Shown: one piece after another, positions 47,114-57,890 of the stretch | Position numbering within the stretch: position 1 is the stretch's first letter | Layout of the letters: every line of letters begins with the position of its first letter | Assembly (NCBI GenBank): GCA_038277395.1 | Contig: CM076193.1 | Coordinates: 82,227,583-82,291,582 of the forward strand | Direction: 5' to 3' | Length of the DNA stretch: 64,000 nucleotides | DNA from: Dryocosmus kuriphilus | Lineage: Eukaryota > Arthropoda > Insecta > Hymenoptera > Cynipidae | The notes under the pieces: generated by a model | Told to the model about the DNA's origin: nothing | What the model saw: the letters and a program-made list of their open reading frames with translations, nothing else | Database searches by the model: none | Made by a program: the position numbers and the translations under genes

Positions 47114-47853
47114 TAGGGTTGGTGAAGTCGACTTCGACTTTTTCCCGTCAAGGTCGACTTTCTCATAGTCGACTTTCAACTCCTGAAGTCGACTGCTAAT
47201 CGACTTTGCATAGTGGACTTTCTTTCGACTAACTAACCTAGACCAACCCGACTTTTCAAGTTTAAACACGAATTGAGAAACAGTCAGTGTGTTTTTCGTC
47301 AATTCGACACGCAAATTCAACGCTCCGCAATATCCAGTCGAGAATTCAGGATCGTCTCAATAAAAATTTGCAGAATAATTGCCTCGTTATTATGCCACCG
47401 AGTGCTGTGTGGTGCTATTTTAAAAAGATTAACATTGGCAGTAAGGTTAAGTGTACTACATACCAAACAGAACTCTGTTATAATAACAGGAAAACCGCGT
47501 TAGCAAATCAGTAAGTGCCGCACACAAAATTATAATTTCAAAAAACAAACCTGTCATGTCAAATGCTGTCTTGAATGAAAAATTGCTACAATAAATTCCA
47601 AGAAATTATTTTCATATTCCTTTAAAAAAATGTGATTACAGATTATAATAGTTCTAACGTGAATATTACATTTAAAGGACTTTAATTTTAATTATTTGAT
47701 GCTATACCTGACGAGCCTGACGATTTGTCGAAGACCCGACAAAGTCGAAAAAAGTCAACTTTTCTTCATCGACTTATCGACTTTAAAAGTCGACGCGGTA
47801 TAGAGTCGATCGATAGTCGAAAGTCGACCTTTCATTTTGGTTGTCCAACCCTA
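47114..47853 (+). mobile_element. hAT-like MITE with GTCGACTTT subterminal repeats
   Basis: The ends are TAGGGTTGG and its inverse CCAACCCTA. The first and last 130 bp contain six GTCGAC words and many TCGACTTT variants in mirrored orientation. The middle holds a BED-finger exon. The flanking 8 bp do not match, so the target duplication has decayed or the ends are slightly misplaced. Confidence 0.75.
47392..47510 (+). pseudogene. ZBED-type first exon of a hAT transposase
   Basis: ATG at 47392 opens MPPSAVWCYFKKINIGSKVK, then CTTYQTELCYNNRKTALANQ, ending exactly at GTAAGT (47511). The layout S-VW-YF, KVKC and EL-YN-TS/A is that of BED fingers at the N-terminus of hAT transposases. The second cysteine of the expected CX2C is tyrosine here, so the finger is probably not functional. 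No further exon is present before the right end at 47853. Confidence 0.75.
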
Positions 47854-48902
47854 GAATATTGGGTACAAGAAGGAAAGATATTGTACAAGTATGTAGGGCG
47901 GAAAGCAGCTTTGCCAGCGCTCGAGAAAAAATGTAAGAAGTTTTTTAGCAGATTACAAAAAAAAGCGGGAGATTTCAAAAATGCGTTATTTACTATTATA
48001 ATAACGAAAAAACATTGAAATAATATAATTTCAATATATAAAAGCAAAATTATACAAAATAAAACACTTTTTGTGTCGCAGACATGTATTTGTTCGCATT
48101 TCAAGTAAACTAACCCAACCAATCCGACCGAAGATTAGAGAGCCATCCTAATTTTCTCCCGGGAAAAAGTTGAATTTCCTTGTCTCTAGAATTTTTTGTT
48201 ATTGCCGGAATAATGAATAATGCAGGTATACAATTAGTTTTATAATTTTGTAATTTTAAAATAATCACATCTTTAATAATTTTAAATTATAAAATTACAT
48301 CAATTTTAAAAACAGAATTTCCGTGGCAGGTGCATATTCTTTATAACATTAGAATACTAAAAACTTTATGCTAATAAATTATTAGATTAAATCTAACTTC
48401 AATTTTAATTGCAATTGTATTACAAATAGAAGCGCTTAAAGACACTCGAGTATTTTGGAACAATGAATACTTTAAAGTTTCTAAATTTCTGCATACATGC
48501 AACCTCACATGTGTAACATCATTGGCGATTGCAATGTATTACAAATAAGATTACTTAAATCAGTTTGAACATTTTGGAACAAAGAATACTGTAAAGTGTC
48601 TACAAATAAATTTTTAGCATACGTATAGCCTCATATATGTTACATTACTAGGAGTATTTTCGAACATAAATAAACACTGTCATTTTAAAATTATGACAGC
48701 ATTGGGACTCTTATCTTTAAGTTAGCAATATTTTTACTTACATTCTCAGCGCGTCTAAGATTGGTGAACATATCAGAAACAAAAACGTAAACTCTGAATA
48801 TTTGTTAAGTCAAATAGTTACATGGGTACCATTTATTTATACCTTAAGTTGTTCATCATATTTAATAACTTTCTTTCAATTGAAAAGTTGTCGCAGACGT
48901 TT
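47854..48902. other. AT-rich DNA, no gene seen
   Basis: No gene. Two similar segments (about 48420-48500 and 48530-48620) share a TTTTGGAACAANGAATAC phrase and indicate a short diverged tandem duplication. Confidence 0.45.
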
Positions 48903-51228
48903 TCACCGACTAAAGCGCTGAATCAAACCACATGTTGTTTCTTGGCCCATTCTGTTACGGGTCTTAGGTTTAATAAGACTTACTTGTGAATATATGCTCT
49001 CACAAGCAGCACTTGAATGATGAAGAGTCAGTAGATTTCTTACGAACGTACATAGTAGCGGGTCAAGTTGAAGTCTATCCTCTTCAAGATTTTCAACCTT
49101 GTTCCAGAAATATTCTACAGTTAATGTCTTCTCTTTGCACATTACATCGAGGAATGAGTCATTTCGCAAAAGCCACCATTCATTTTCCAGAGATTATAAA
49201 TCGTTCGCTTTGACTAAGTTTGGAAACAGTCTGGCTAGTGGTGCTATAGATTCTTTCACACGACTCAAGACAACTGTCGGATTAATCAACTCCAGATTCT
49301 GAAAAACCGGATTTTTGCAGCCGAATCTTTGTAAGATACTAGTCGCAGCTTCTATAATAAAATCTAAGCACTTCAAACGAAACTACCGGATGATTGTAGG
49401 ATCGATTTTTTCTTTCTCAATTCTACTTATAACTTCTGCTTCGAGATACATGTCTTCTAGGGGCTTAAAATGTCGAAGATTCTTGTACTGAATTTGGTAG
49501 AACTCAGCTTTCAAACATTCCTTTCGCATGTATGAATCCATAAAGGTCAGACAGGTTTTCCCAATCTTGGTTTTCAGCTTGTGGATTTGAGGGTACTCGG
49601 ACTGCATAAGTTTATTCAATTTGATGAAGATCGGTAAAGCGAATTTCAAAAACAATAGATACAGATAGGTTTGCTTCATTGCTCATTATCACCAGAATTC
49701 CACTGGCTGCATTTGCAGCGACTTTATTTCCGTTAGTAACTGCATCAGTAAAAAACAGCTTAAAAGTGAAGAATTACTGTATGAGACGATGAACTACTTC
49801 ATCCAAGGACAACCATCTTGTGTCCACATATCGCAGAAGCCTTGTTTCCGGCACTTGTGTAAATTGTTGAAACTCTTTGTATACAAGCCCGGTAAGAAGC
49901 TTTCAATTAAACTGAATTAGAATGTAGACGAAAAATTTCAAAAACGGAATTAGTTAGGAATTCAAAACGTTTTAAATTCATCGATATTTGTATTGATCGA
50001 GATTAGATTGGATGCATTTTTAGTTAAACGAATTGTTCCAGATTAAAATGTTGACAATTGATCCTTCATGGAGAGAATTAAATTGAGTACAACTTTTGAG
50101 GTTGGCTCATGACATTAAATAGGATTAGATTGATTTCAGTTTCTTCCGTTCTCAAAGAATTAAAATGTGTTCAAACTTTCGCACACATTAAACAGAACTA
50201 AAGTGAGGTGCAATCCTTTTCCACTAATAGGAATTAAAACGCATATTTCAAAAACGGAATTGATTAGGTATTCAAAAAGTTTGAAATTCGACAATATTTG
50301 TTCGCACATTAATCAAATTCAATTCACACCTTCTTACCGGGAGCTGATTCGGGAGAAACTTGATTTGAAAAAGTTATAAACAGAAGAACAAAGTTTTTCC
50401 ATTTTCGGTGGTAATTTCTCGTAAGATTCTGATGCACAGCGATGAAAGGGATGGCATGTACACTTGATTACGAATAGATTAGACATCGTCTTTCAGCAGA
50501 GTTGCAACTGAATGGTTGCATCGAGTCATCACATTGACACCATCAGCTGCGTATTCAATTAGATTTTCACGATAAGGAATTTCATTCGTAGTAAAAGACT
50601 GGACAGCGGCTGCATGCAATGAAGCGGCATTACAGTTCGGTATTGGAATCAAATCATAAAAAAGGTCTTTAATGACATTGTCAACTTTTACACGAACAAC
50701 CATGGCCAAACTTTTTACGGTACTAACATCTGTACCTTCGTCAATCATCAGGGAGAATTTTTTTCGCCGCAAAAGATCATTGATTTTATTTTTATTGAAT
50801 TTTCCTGTAACGTTATTGATAATAATTGTTATTTTACTTCTGGCGCTGTGAAACTACCTAGCTATTTCCGAATCCAAAAACATTTTTCGAAACAGATCAG
50901 GCATATGATCATCAGCCAGAATTGCAATTTTATGTTCTGCTATAAATACTGCATATCTGATTTGTGCTTCATGGACTTGATCCTTTATTTTATTAAAATT
51001 CTCCACTGGTTTTATAACTTCAATTGTCAATTGGGACCTTTTATCCTTTTTTTTCTGTTTATGTTTGTTTGTATTTATGTGTTTTTCTACAACAGTTTTG
51101 CCGCCAGAACCAATGCTGATTTCGAATTCGCAAGTTTGGCAGAAAGCAAAAGTCTGTTCTTTAGAACTCTCACGCAGGAACGGGTATTTTCCTTTTAATT
51201 TTAAGTTTAATTTTTGATAATGTTTCAT
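48903..51228 (-). pseudogene. hAT transposase pseudogene split by a MITE
   Basis: Read from 51228 downward. A CX2C...H...H finger (CQTCEFEISIGSGGKTVVEKH) occupies the start. TAG at 50854-50856 interrupts the frame, which then continues to the first catalytic region KFSLMIDEGTDVSTVKSLAM. A shift near 50480 leads to CTCHPFHRCASESYEKLPPK, where the MITE at 49888-50341 interrupts. Beyond it come KEFQQFTQ and LLRYVDTRWLSL, then TYLYLLFLKFALPIF and the dimerisation region (LLTLHHSSAACESIYSQVSL, KTKTRNR-like). At least four breaks exist besides the MITE. It differs from the intact hAT at 36549-40315 in its finger and motifs, so it is another family. I could not define its ends. Confidence 0.88.
49888..50341. 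mobile_element. MITE inserted in the hAT pseudogene
   Basis: Ends CCCGGTAAGAAG and its inverse CTTCTTACCGGG enclose 454 bp that contain repeated GGAATTNATTAGGNATTCAAA and TTAAAATG phrases in mirrored order. Coding similarity to hAT transposase stops exactly at one end and resumes at the other, which fixes the boundaries. A 2-bp duplication (CT on the pseudogene strand) is possible. Confidence 0.82.
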
Positions 51229-51564
51229 CTTTTTCTTTTTCTTCGACTGAGAAGACTTAGTAGGTGTTGACCTTTTTTTATTGTGTTGATGGTTATGCTC
51301 TAACTCTTCCTGAGCCTCGGCCCGGACTCATTCGTATTATTTGTTGAGTTATCTAAATTATTTGCTATTTGAGTCATCGCCATCGCTGAAAAAGAAACAT
51401 TAGTTCAAAAATAATTTTCCTTGAGTTACATTTATTCTTGCTACTTGACATTAGGATGGATCGAAATTAAACAATTCTGGAATTCGATATATTTATTACC
51501 CGCAAAAATAGCGCATTTGAATCCTATAAAAAAGTATAATCATTTTGGAATCGATTGATATGTA

Positions 51565-52473
51565 CGAGGTGTGAGCAAAAAGCAAGGTGAATTTTTATTT
51601 TTATGAAAAAATATCCCTTCAAATAATCCCCCTCGGATATAATACATTTGTGCCAGCGCTTTTTCCAATCCTCAAAGCATTTCTGATAAGCACTTTTTGG
51701 TATAACCTTCAGCTCTTCCAGCGATGCGGTCTTTATATCTCCTCAATCGTCGCAAAACGCCGTCCTTTCATGGTTCTTCTCAGTTTTGGAGCCAGGAAAA
51801 AGTCGCAGAGAGCCAAATCTGGTGAATACGGTGGCTGAAGCATGATTATGGTGTTGTTATTGGCCAAAAAATTACGAACAAGCAATGACGTGTGAGCTGG
51901 CGCATTATCGTGGTTTCGGAACAAACTTCGCTGACACACGTATCATGCCCAAAATATCCACTAACATTGCTTGGCACGAGCCAAAAGAGATGCCGACATC
52001 ATCAGTAACTTCTCTAATGGTAATTCGATGATTCGCCAACACTATTTTCTTCCCTTCTTCAACGTTTTCATCAGTTGTTGACGTGCTGGGACGTCCAGGG
52101 CGAGCTTCGTCATTAACATCTTCTCGGCCTTCCCGAAAGAGCTTGTACCACTTATAAACATTTTTTTTAGTCAGAGTACACTCACCTTATGCCACTGTCA
52201 ACATTGCAAGTGTTTTGGAGCATTTAATTCCATTTTTTACACAAAATTGGATGCAAATTCTTTCATCCATTTTTTTCGACAGAAGGAAATCGCCGAACAC
52301 GCAAAACACTTCTAACCTTTATGCCTCTCACAAACAAACAAAAGATGCTATATAGCTGAAACTGTGCACATATGTTTGGGACGAGTGTACCAACATAAAA
52401 AAAAGAAAACGAATATCGACTGTAAGCATCCCGCGAAATTCAAAAAGTCGCCTTACTTTTTGATCACACCTCG
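51565..52473 (-). mobile_element. Internally deleted mariner
   Basis: It is bordered by TA (51563-51564 and 52474-52475) with inverted ends CGAGGTGTGAGCAAAAAGCA and CGAGGTGTGATCAAAAAGTA. Length 909 bp, compared with about 1.3 kb for full mariners. It interrupts the left arm of the TAGGGTGG element, so it is the younger of the two. Confidence 0.93.
51600..52270 (-). pseudogene. Mariner transposase, catalytic core deleted
   Basis: ATG at 52270 begins MDERICIQFCVKNGIKCSKT. A TAA interrupts soon after (TVA followed by stop), and the helix-turn-helix part continues with CTLTKKNVYKWYKLFREGRE and ITIREVTDDVGISFGSCQAM. Near AKFVPK the sequence jumps directly to HDNAPAHTSLLVRNFL, so the first catalytic Asp and its surroundings are missing. 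YSPDLALCDFFLAPKL with the third acidic residue follows. A 2-bp insertion after ATIEEI makes a stop near 51733, and the tail (YQKCFEDWKKRWHKCI) lies in another frame. It cannot encode a working enzyme. Confidence 0.92.
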
Positions 52474-52879
52474 TATATACAGCTTGGTTACCCGCGCGCG
52501 GCAAAAAATATTTTAAAAATTTACTGTTTATAGAGTTTTTAATTTTTCTCATGTTTTAATTTTTTTTTTACATTCTTGGAGGTGAGAAGAGTCTCTCCAA
52601 TTTTTGGCGGACTTTGTTATATAAGTTTCTAAGAGATAATTCCTATTAAATTCACCCCCCGTTTTAGAAATAAAATGTTCAACACCTGTGTGAATAGAAG
52701 AATTTTTTAATATACTTGAAAACTTTCCCAGGACAAAAATGCACTAGAAAAGAAATCACCGAAATCAAGGAACCAAAATGAAAAATTCGCTATATTTCCA
52801 ATTTCGATTCCTAGGTTTTCACGATTTCTTTCCTATAAAAATGCCAGATAGGATCCGATAGAGACGGATATGATTTGGA

Positions 52880-53235
52880 ATCTTATCGTGTTCTATCCGG
52901 AAACTTATACGGTATTTGTGTCTGGTTTCTTATCTGGCTCTATACGGAATATTCTCAGCCCTTTTTTTGTCCTATACGATTTCTAATCCGTTTCTATCTA
53001 GCAATTGATCGGTATTTAAAATTTTTCTATCTGGTTTCTTATCTGGCTCTGCACGGAATATTTTCGGCACCCGCATAGCCCGTTCCGGTTTCTTATCTAG
53101 TTCTATCTGGATACTTATACGGTATTTGTGTCCGTTTTTTTATCCGGTTCTATCCGGCCGTTTTTCGGTATTTAAAATTTGTCTATCTGGTTTCTTATCT
53201 GGCTCTATACGCAATATTTTCAGTACCCGCATTGC
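52880..53235. repeat. Array of TATCTGG/TATCCGG words, plus orientation
   Basis: CTATCTGGTTTCTTATCTGG, CTATACGGAATATT and TCGGTATTTAAAATTT recur at spacings near 150-205 bp. The same short words appear reverse-complemented in 53428-53930, so the array is the mirrored half of the element's interior. Confidence 0.75.
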
Positions 53236-53427
53236 TTTATCCTACCAAATACTTGTACTGTGAAAGCACCAAAAAAAGGATCGATGACGATCAAACAGAT
53301 GTATTAGATACATATTTTCATTCTAACTAATAGTGAAAGATTGTGGCTAACTTATAGCACCGACGATCGACTACTATTGTGAGATAAGAATCCCTGCGCT
53401 CCTGGCGGAATTATTCTGAACTACTGA

Positions 53428-53790
53428 CCAGATAGAAAACAATTTTCGGCCTTTACACCCAGCTTTCGATCCGACATAGTTCCGGATAGGGCCAGATAAG
53501 ATTCCGTTGGGCGAATAATTCGATGTTATGATTTAAATGTCCGCTGGAAAGCCGGAGAGAACCAGATAGAAAACCATTTTCGGCCTTTATACCCAACTTT
53601 AGTTCCGACAAAGTTCGGGATAGGGCCAGATAAGATTCTGTCGGGCGAATAATTCAATTTTATGATTTACATGTCCGCTGGAAAGCCGGATAGAACCAGA
53701 TAGAAAATCATTTTTGGTCTTGTTATTCAACTTTGGTTCCGACAAAGTTCCGGATAGGACCGGATTAAATACCACTTTTAACTTAGTCAA
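53428..53790. repeat. 134-bp tandem repeat, 2.7 units
   Basis: Units start CCAGATAGAAAA at 53428, 53562 and 53696, exactly 134 bp apart. Each has TTTTCGGCCTTTA (varied in unit 3), TTCCGACAAAGTTC, GGGCCAGATAAGATTC, TCGGGCGAATAATTC and GTCCGCTGGAAAGCCGGA. Confidence 0.9.
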
Positions 53791-54229
53791 ATATAATTTC
53801 GATATTTCATCCCGAATAGAACCCAGATAAGACCGCTATTTTTCCGCGAAAGATATTACGAACCGAATAAGACCCGGATAGGGCCAGACAAGAATCCGAA
53901 GTGGGCTATCCGGTTTGTTATCTGGTTCTATCGGATCCTATCCCTCATTTTAAGCAGGGTAGTGCATGTTTGTCCTTGGAAAGGTTTTAAGTACTTGAAA
54001 CATTCTGCTATTTACACAAGTGTTAAAATTTTTTTTTCTAAAACTGGGGGTGAATTAAATAGGAGCGATCTCTTAGAAAATGAAATAACACAATTTTCAA
54101 AAAATTGGAGAGATTTTTCTCATCTCCAAGAATGTAGAAAAAATTGAAACATAAGGAAAATTCATAACTCTGTAAAAAATAAGTTTTTAAAACAATTCTT
54201 TCGAGCGCGGGTACCTATAATTACCTGCA

Positions 54230-54299
54230 AATAATCAACTTGGAATCGATAGATATACAGCTTATAAGCTGTATATCTATCGATTCCAAGTTGATTATT
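54230..54299. repeat. Perfect 70-bp palindrome
   Basis: The 35 bases AATAATCAACTTGGAATCGA... up to CAGCTTA are followed immediately by their exact reverse complement; the centre lies between 54264 and 54265, with no spacer and no mismatch. The matching part of the opposite arm (about 51530-51563 joined to 52476 onwards) has only one orientation of this sequence. Confidence 0.95.
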
Positions 54300-54388
54300 C
54301 TTTTTTGGGATCCAAATGCGCTATTTTTGCAAGTAATAAAAATATCGAATTCCAAAAAATTTTATTTTCGACCCACCCTACTTGAAAT

Positions 54389-55450
54389 TTTATATGATTT
54401 TCCATATATACGAGTATACATCGGATTTTTATCATTTGTGCACGTCCATATGAAAAGGGCCCTTATGATCGGTTGTCTATAAAGTTTATTTGTTGTACGA
54501 GAATTGTCTGAAGTTCACTCTTATCGACTACCGACTATAATGAACCATTTCATATAGATGTGCACATTTTCCTTCGAATCTTTTGCGTATAACTTACTTG
54601 TTAGAATTTGGAAGATGAACTATACGGTACAACCAAATTAAACGTAGGTATTCTTCAAAGGACAGACTATGCGTATTTATTGCTACACCTACCAACCTAC
54701 CTACTGACCTACATAGCTACATTTGGGTTAGCAAATAAATTATATTTTCGCCGTGTGAAAAGTATTTGAGAATGAAAATGACAACAATTTAAAAAAACTT
54801 TACAAAATAAAATGATCAACTTCGTTTCTTTCTTCACTGGCTTTTTTTTAAACGCAAAAGAAATTTAAGGTTAGGTGGCATATATTTAACACAATAAGGT
54901 CCTTCTTAATTTTTTAAATATAATACTCTAAGTCCAATTAGCCAGTGCTAATTTCAAAAATAAATTGTAACTTACGTGAACTTAAATAGTTGTGTTATGA
55001 ACGTACCGCTCGTCTAACATTCAAAAGTTCAAATACATGCGTGTCGAGAATGTCGAGCTTTTTACATTTTGTCTGCTTGTCAATTATTATTCAACACTTT
55101 GAATTTTGATGCACTTCTATTACGAGAGCTACATGGGAAAGAACACGCCTAAGCAATTCAAAAGTGAAACAAATGAGCCAATAAAATTTATGAACGAATA
55201 ATATCATCACGTTACTATAGGTTGGCTTGACTGCCTTTTATAACTAATATTCTGCGTTAATAATCTCTTATTAATTTCACGAGTTATCACGCTAGAAATG
55301 ATGGTCGCTTAAAAAAATGAGTTTGACTTTTACCAATTTTTACCAGTCTGACCGTAATCACCGGTAATACCGCCTCATGATTGCGTCACGTTTGCGCAGG
55401 CCAATCATTGCTAGTCACAGAAATACTTCCAGTCGCCCTACCCCTTTTCA
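54389..55450. other. No gene seen
   Basis: AT-rich. A short inverted pair (about 54438-54462 and 54545-54570, sharing GTGCACAT and CATATGAAA words) is the only structure I see. Confidence 0.4.
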
Positions 55451-55452
55451 AT

Positions 55453-55840
55453 GTTTTCGGTAGGTATTCTCTTGTCCGAAATTTTATTTTCCCTAAAACT
55501 CATTTTGCCGAAAAAATCACTAGATTTACGGGGGATGTAGACATAAATGATAGAGGGGATCCCGCTTGTGAATTCATGGCATATTGCCATGATCACTCCA
55601 AATGGAAAATTACATTTTAAAAATTCGAGTTTTATAAAGAAAAATAAAGAATACAGAATAAAGAATTTTCAAGAAGCGCCACCTAAAGTCAATTTGAGTT
55701 ACAGATCTATCCAAAATTGGTAAGCAGAAACCCATCTATCAATTGTTTCGAAGGCGTCTAGTAATCTAATGATTTTTTCGGCAAAATGAGGTTTAGGGAA
55801 AATGAAATTTCGGACAAGTGAATACCTACCAATGTTTTCC
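55453..55840. repeat. Inverted repeat with ~200-bp spacer
   Basis: About 90 bp at 55453-55540 (GGTAGGTATTC, TGTCCGAAATTTTATTTTCC, CTCATTTTGCCGAAAAAATC) are reversed at 55750-55840. A repeat unit of the family described below lies outside each arm. Confidence 0.85.
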
Positions 55841-55849
55841 GGGGAGCGG

Positions 55850-56180
55850 AAAAGAACCCCTGTGATTGGTAACAGATATACTTTTAGTCACACCCATCCC
55901 CTTACCAGCTTTTAACGGGGAGCGGAAGGCACCCCTGTAACTGGTCACAAAAATACTTTCAGTCACACCCCTACCTCTTTCCAGTGTTTTGTTGAGGGCG
56001 GGAAGGCACCTCTGTGAATAATCACAAAAATACTTTCACCCACATCCCTACCTGTTTCTAGTATTTTGCAGAAGCGGAAATGCACCCTTGTATCTGTTTA
56101 CAGAAATACTTTCAGTCACACTTCTACCCCTTTCCAATGTTTTGCGGTAAGCGCGAAGGCACTTCCGTGATTGGTCACAG
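55850..56180. repeat. ~77-bp tandem repeat, five units
   Basis: Units with CCCCTGTGATTGGTCAC-like cores recur at about 55861, 55936, 56013, 56089 and 56166, steps of 75-77 bp. Each contains AATACTTTCAGTCACAC, CCCTACC and GGAAGGCAC-type words. It is the reverse-strand relative of the 80-90-bp repeats at 6130-6440. Confidence 0.85.
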
Positions 56181-56189
56181 AAATATACG

Positions 56190-56650
56190 CCGTGTACGCA
56201 CACCATATTTATCGTCCATTTTCTCAAAAAATTTCAACGTTGAGCAAAAATGTTCTGAACAAGAAACATGTATTCGTAATCAGTGAGTCAAATTACATAA
56301 GTATACCAACTTTCAAAGCAATCCAAAGTATCGCGTTTTCGGAAGTTTATCCGTGAGATTTAAGCTTGACAAATATGTTTATTAATAAAATAGCAATTTT
56401 GACGATTGTGGTCAGGTATGTCATGTTCTTCGTATCTTTACATTTTTTATTAAATTTAAGTAGTTTTAGGAGGAAGGTTTTCTATATTGAGATTTTTCAG
56501 TAAATAAACTTCAGCCAAGTTCCTGAAATATTATTTACAAAATTAAAATTAATTCAAAAAAGGAGTTTTATCAACTTTTTCCAAATTTTACCGTAATTAC
56601 AGAAATGACTAGTATTACTGCGTATTGCCACGGTCACGTTTGTCAAACCC
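56190..56650 (+). repeat. Dispersed repeat, copy 2
   Basis: It matches the reverse complement of 46340-47090 in order: CCATTTTCTC, AAAAATGTNCTGAACA, CAAAGCAATCC, TTTTCGGAAGTT, CAATAAACTTC-like and AAGGAGTTTTA. It is shorter and more diverged than copy 1. Confidence 0.65.
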
Positions 56651-57890
56651 CATCACTACGTACGAGACGCGGCTTGAATGGGTTCCGTATACCCAATGGC
56701 AGGACCATAGGTTGTTGGATCCTGGAATTCGTATTTTCAATCTTGAAAGTGTTGTTACACTCTTGAAGATGCCACCAAGTTTGAATTTAAATGAAAGATT
56801 TTATATTTAAGTAATTTTGCTTTTGATTATTTCTGTTGTTCTTCTGCTGCCAAATCGTTGAAATGTAGTTCTGAAATTGGATTTGAGGTTTCTCACACAA
56901 ATTAGTTTGACAAGATTTTGTACAATGGAACCAGTTTGTGTTTATTCATTTTGAATTTGATACCTTTACGTTTTAATTTTGGCTACGCACTCTTACAATT
57001 AAAATATAATTTTAGAAATGAAATTCTATTCAAATTTATCTGTAATCAAAAATACTAATTACAAGTGTTCGCAAAAATTCCGAGTCAATTCGGAACGCAA
57101 AATGATTTGAATCTGAGTTGAATCTGAATCTGGGTTAGTCCGATTTTCCTTCTAAGCGCAGTTTCGCTTTTCATCCCTTTTATATGCTCTTCGCCCCATT
57201 GCAAAGATCGATCGTTTAGTAGACGGTCACCTATAAGCTAATTAGTCATAGTTTTGCAAAAATAGTAAACGTACAGGAATTTGCTTCTAGATTATTCCCC
57301 CCTTAATAGAGCAATGCCGTTTTTGAGTCGCCGAAGGACATATTCGCTAATGACAGTGGTATTGATTAGTTAGTCCCGCGTTTATTTCATATCCTTGTAG
57401 TTATTATTACTCATTTTAAATTTCTCTCTCATAAGAATGTTCGAGGGTCCCCAAAAAACATGCAGAATAGCGTCATTCGTTGGCCAATTTAAGATAAAAA
57501 TATCCCAAAAGAGTCTGATTCAGCCATCCACGCCCTTTTTTCTCACGCTTTCGATGCAGTATATTTATTAAACAATTTTCGTCCTAAAAATCCTAATGAG
57601 TCACTTTCCTTTTCGTTCTAGAATAATATTGAGATCAAAATTCTATTCCAATTTGAAAAACTGTCCAAAATTCGATTTTCCCGCTTAATTTTTAGTTTCC
57701 TTTATGATAAGGTAGTTCACCGACAATCCTACTCAACAGTTATCCGTTTTTTCGCCATAGACCATAGAACGATTTCAAAAAATGAAAATCGTGATACCTC
57801 ACACCTTTCCCCTTATTTTAAAATGTATTTCCTAAATAAAACAGCTCTTATTCTGGCCAAGGATAGCTTTAGTGTTTCCCATTAGCGGTT
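56651..57890. other. No gene seen
   Basis: AT-rich DNA without supported feature. The first 150 bp are GC-richer but have no motif. Confidence 0.4.

Larger units (their letters stand above)
51452..54380. mobile_element. Long-inverted-repeat element with TAGGGTGG ends
   Basis: The ends are TAGGATGGATCGAAA and, inverted, TAGGGTGGGTCGAAA. Flanks CTTGACAT (51444-51451) and CTTGAAAT (54381-54388) agree at 7 of 8 positions, suggesting a hAT-like 8-bp duplication. The left arm (51452-52720, with a mariner inside) pairs with the right arm (53960-54380). The centre carries CCGGATAG/AGATAAGA-type arrays in opposite orientation on its two halves. It has no transposase of its own. Confidence 0.8.
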
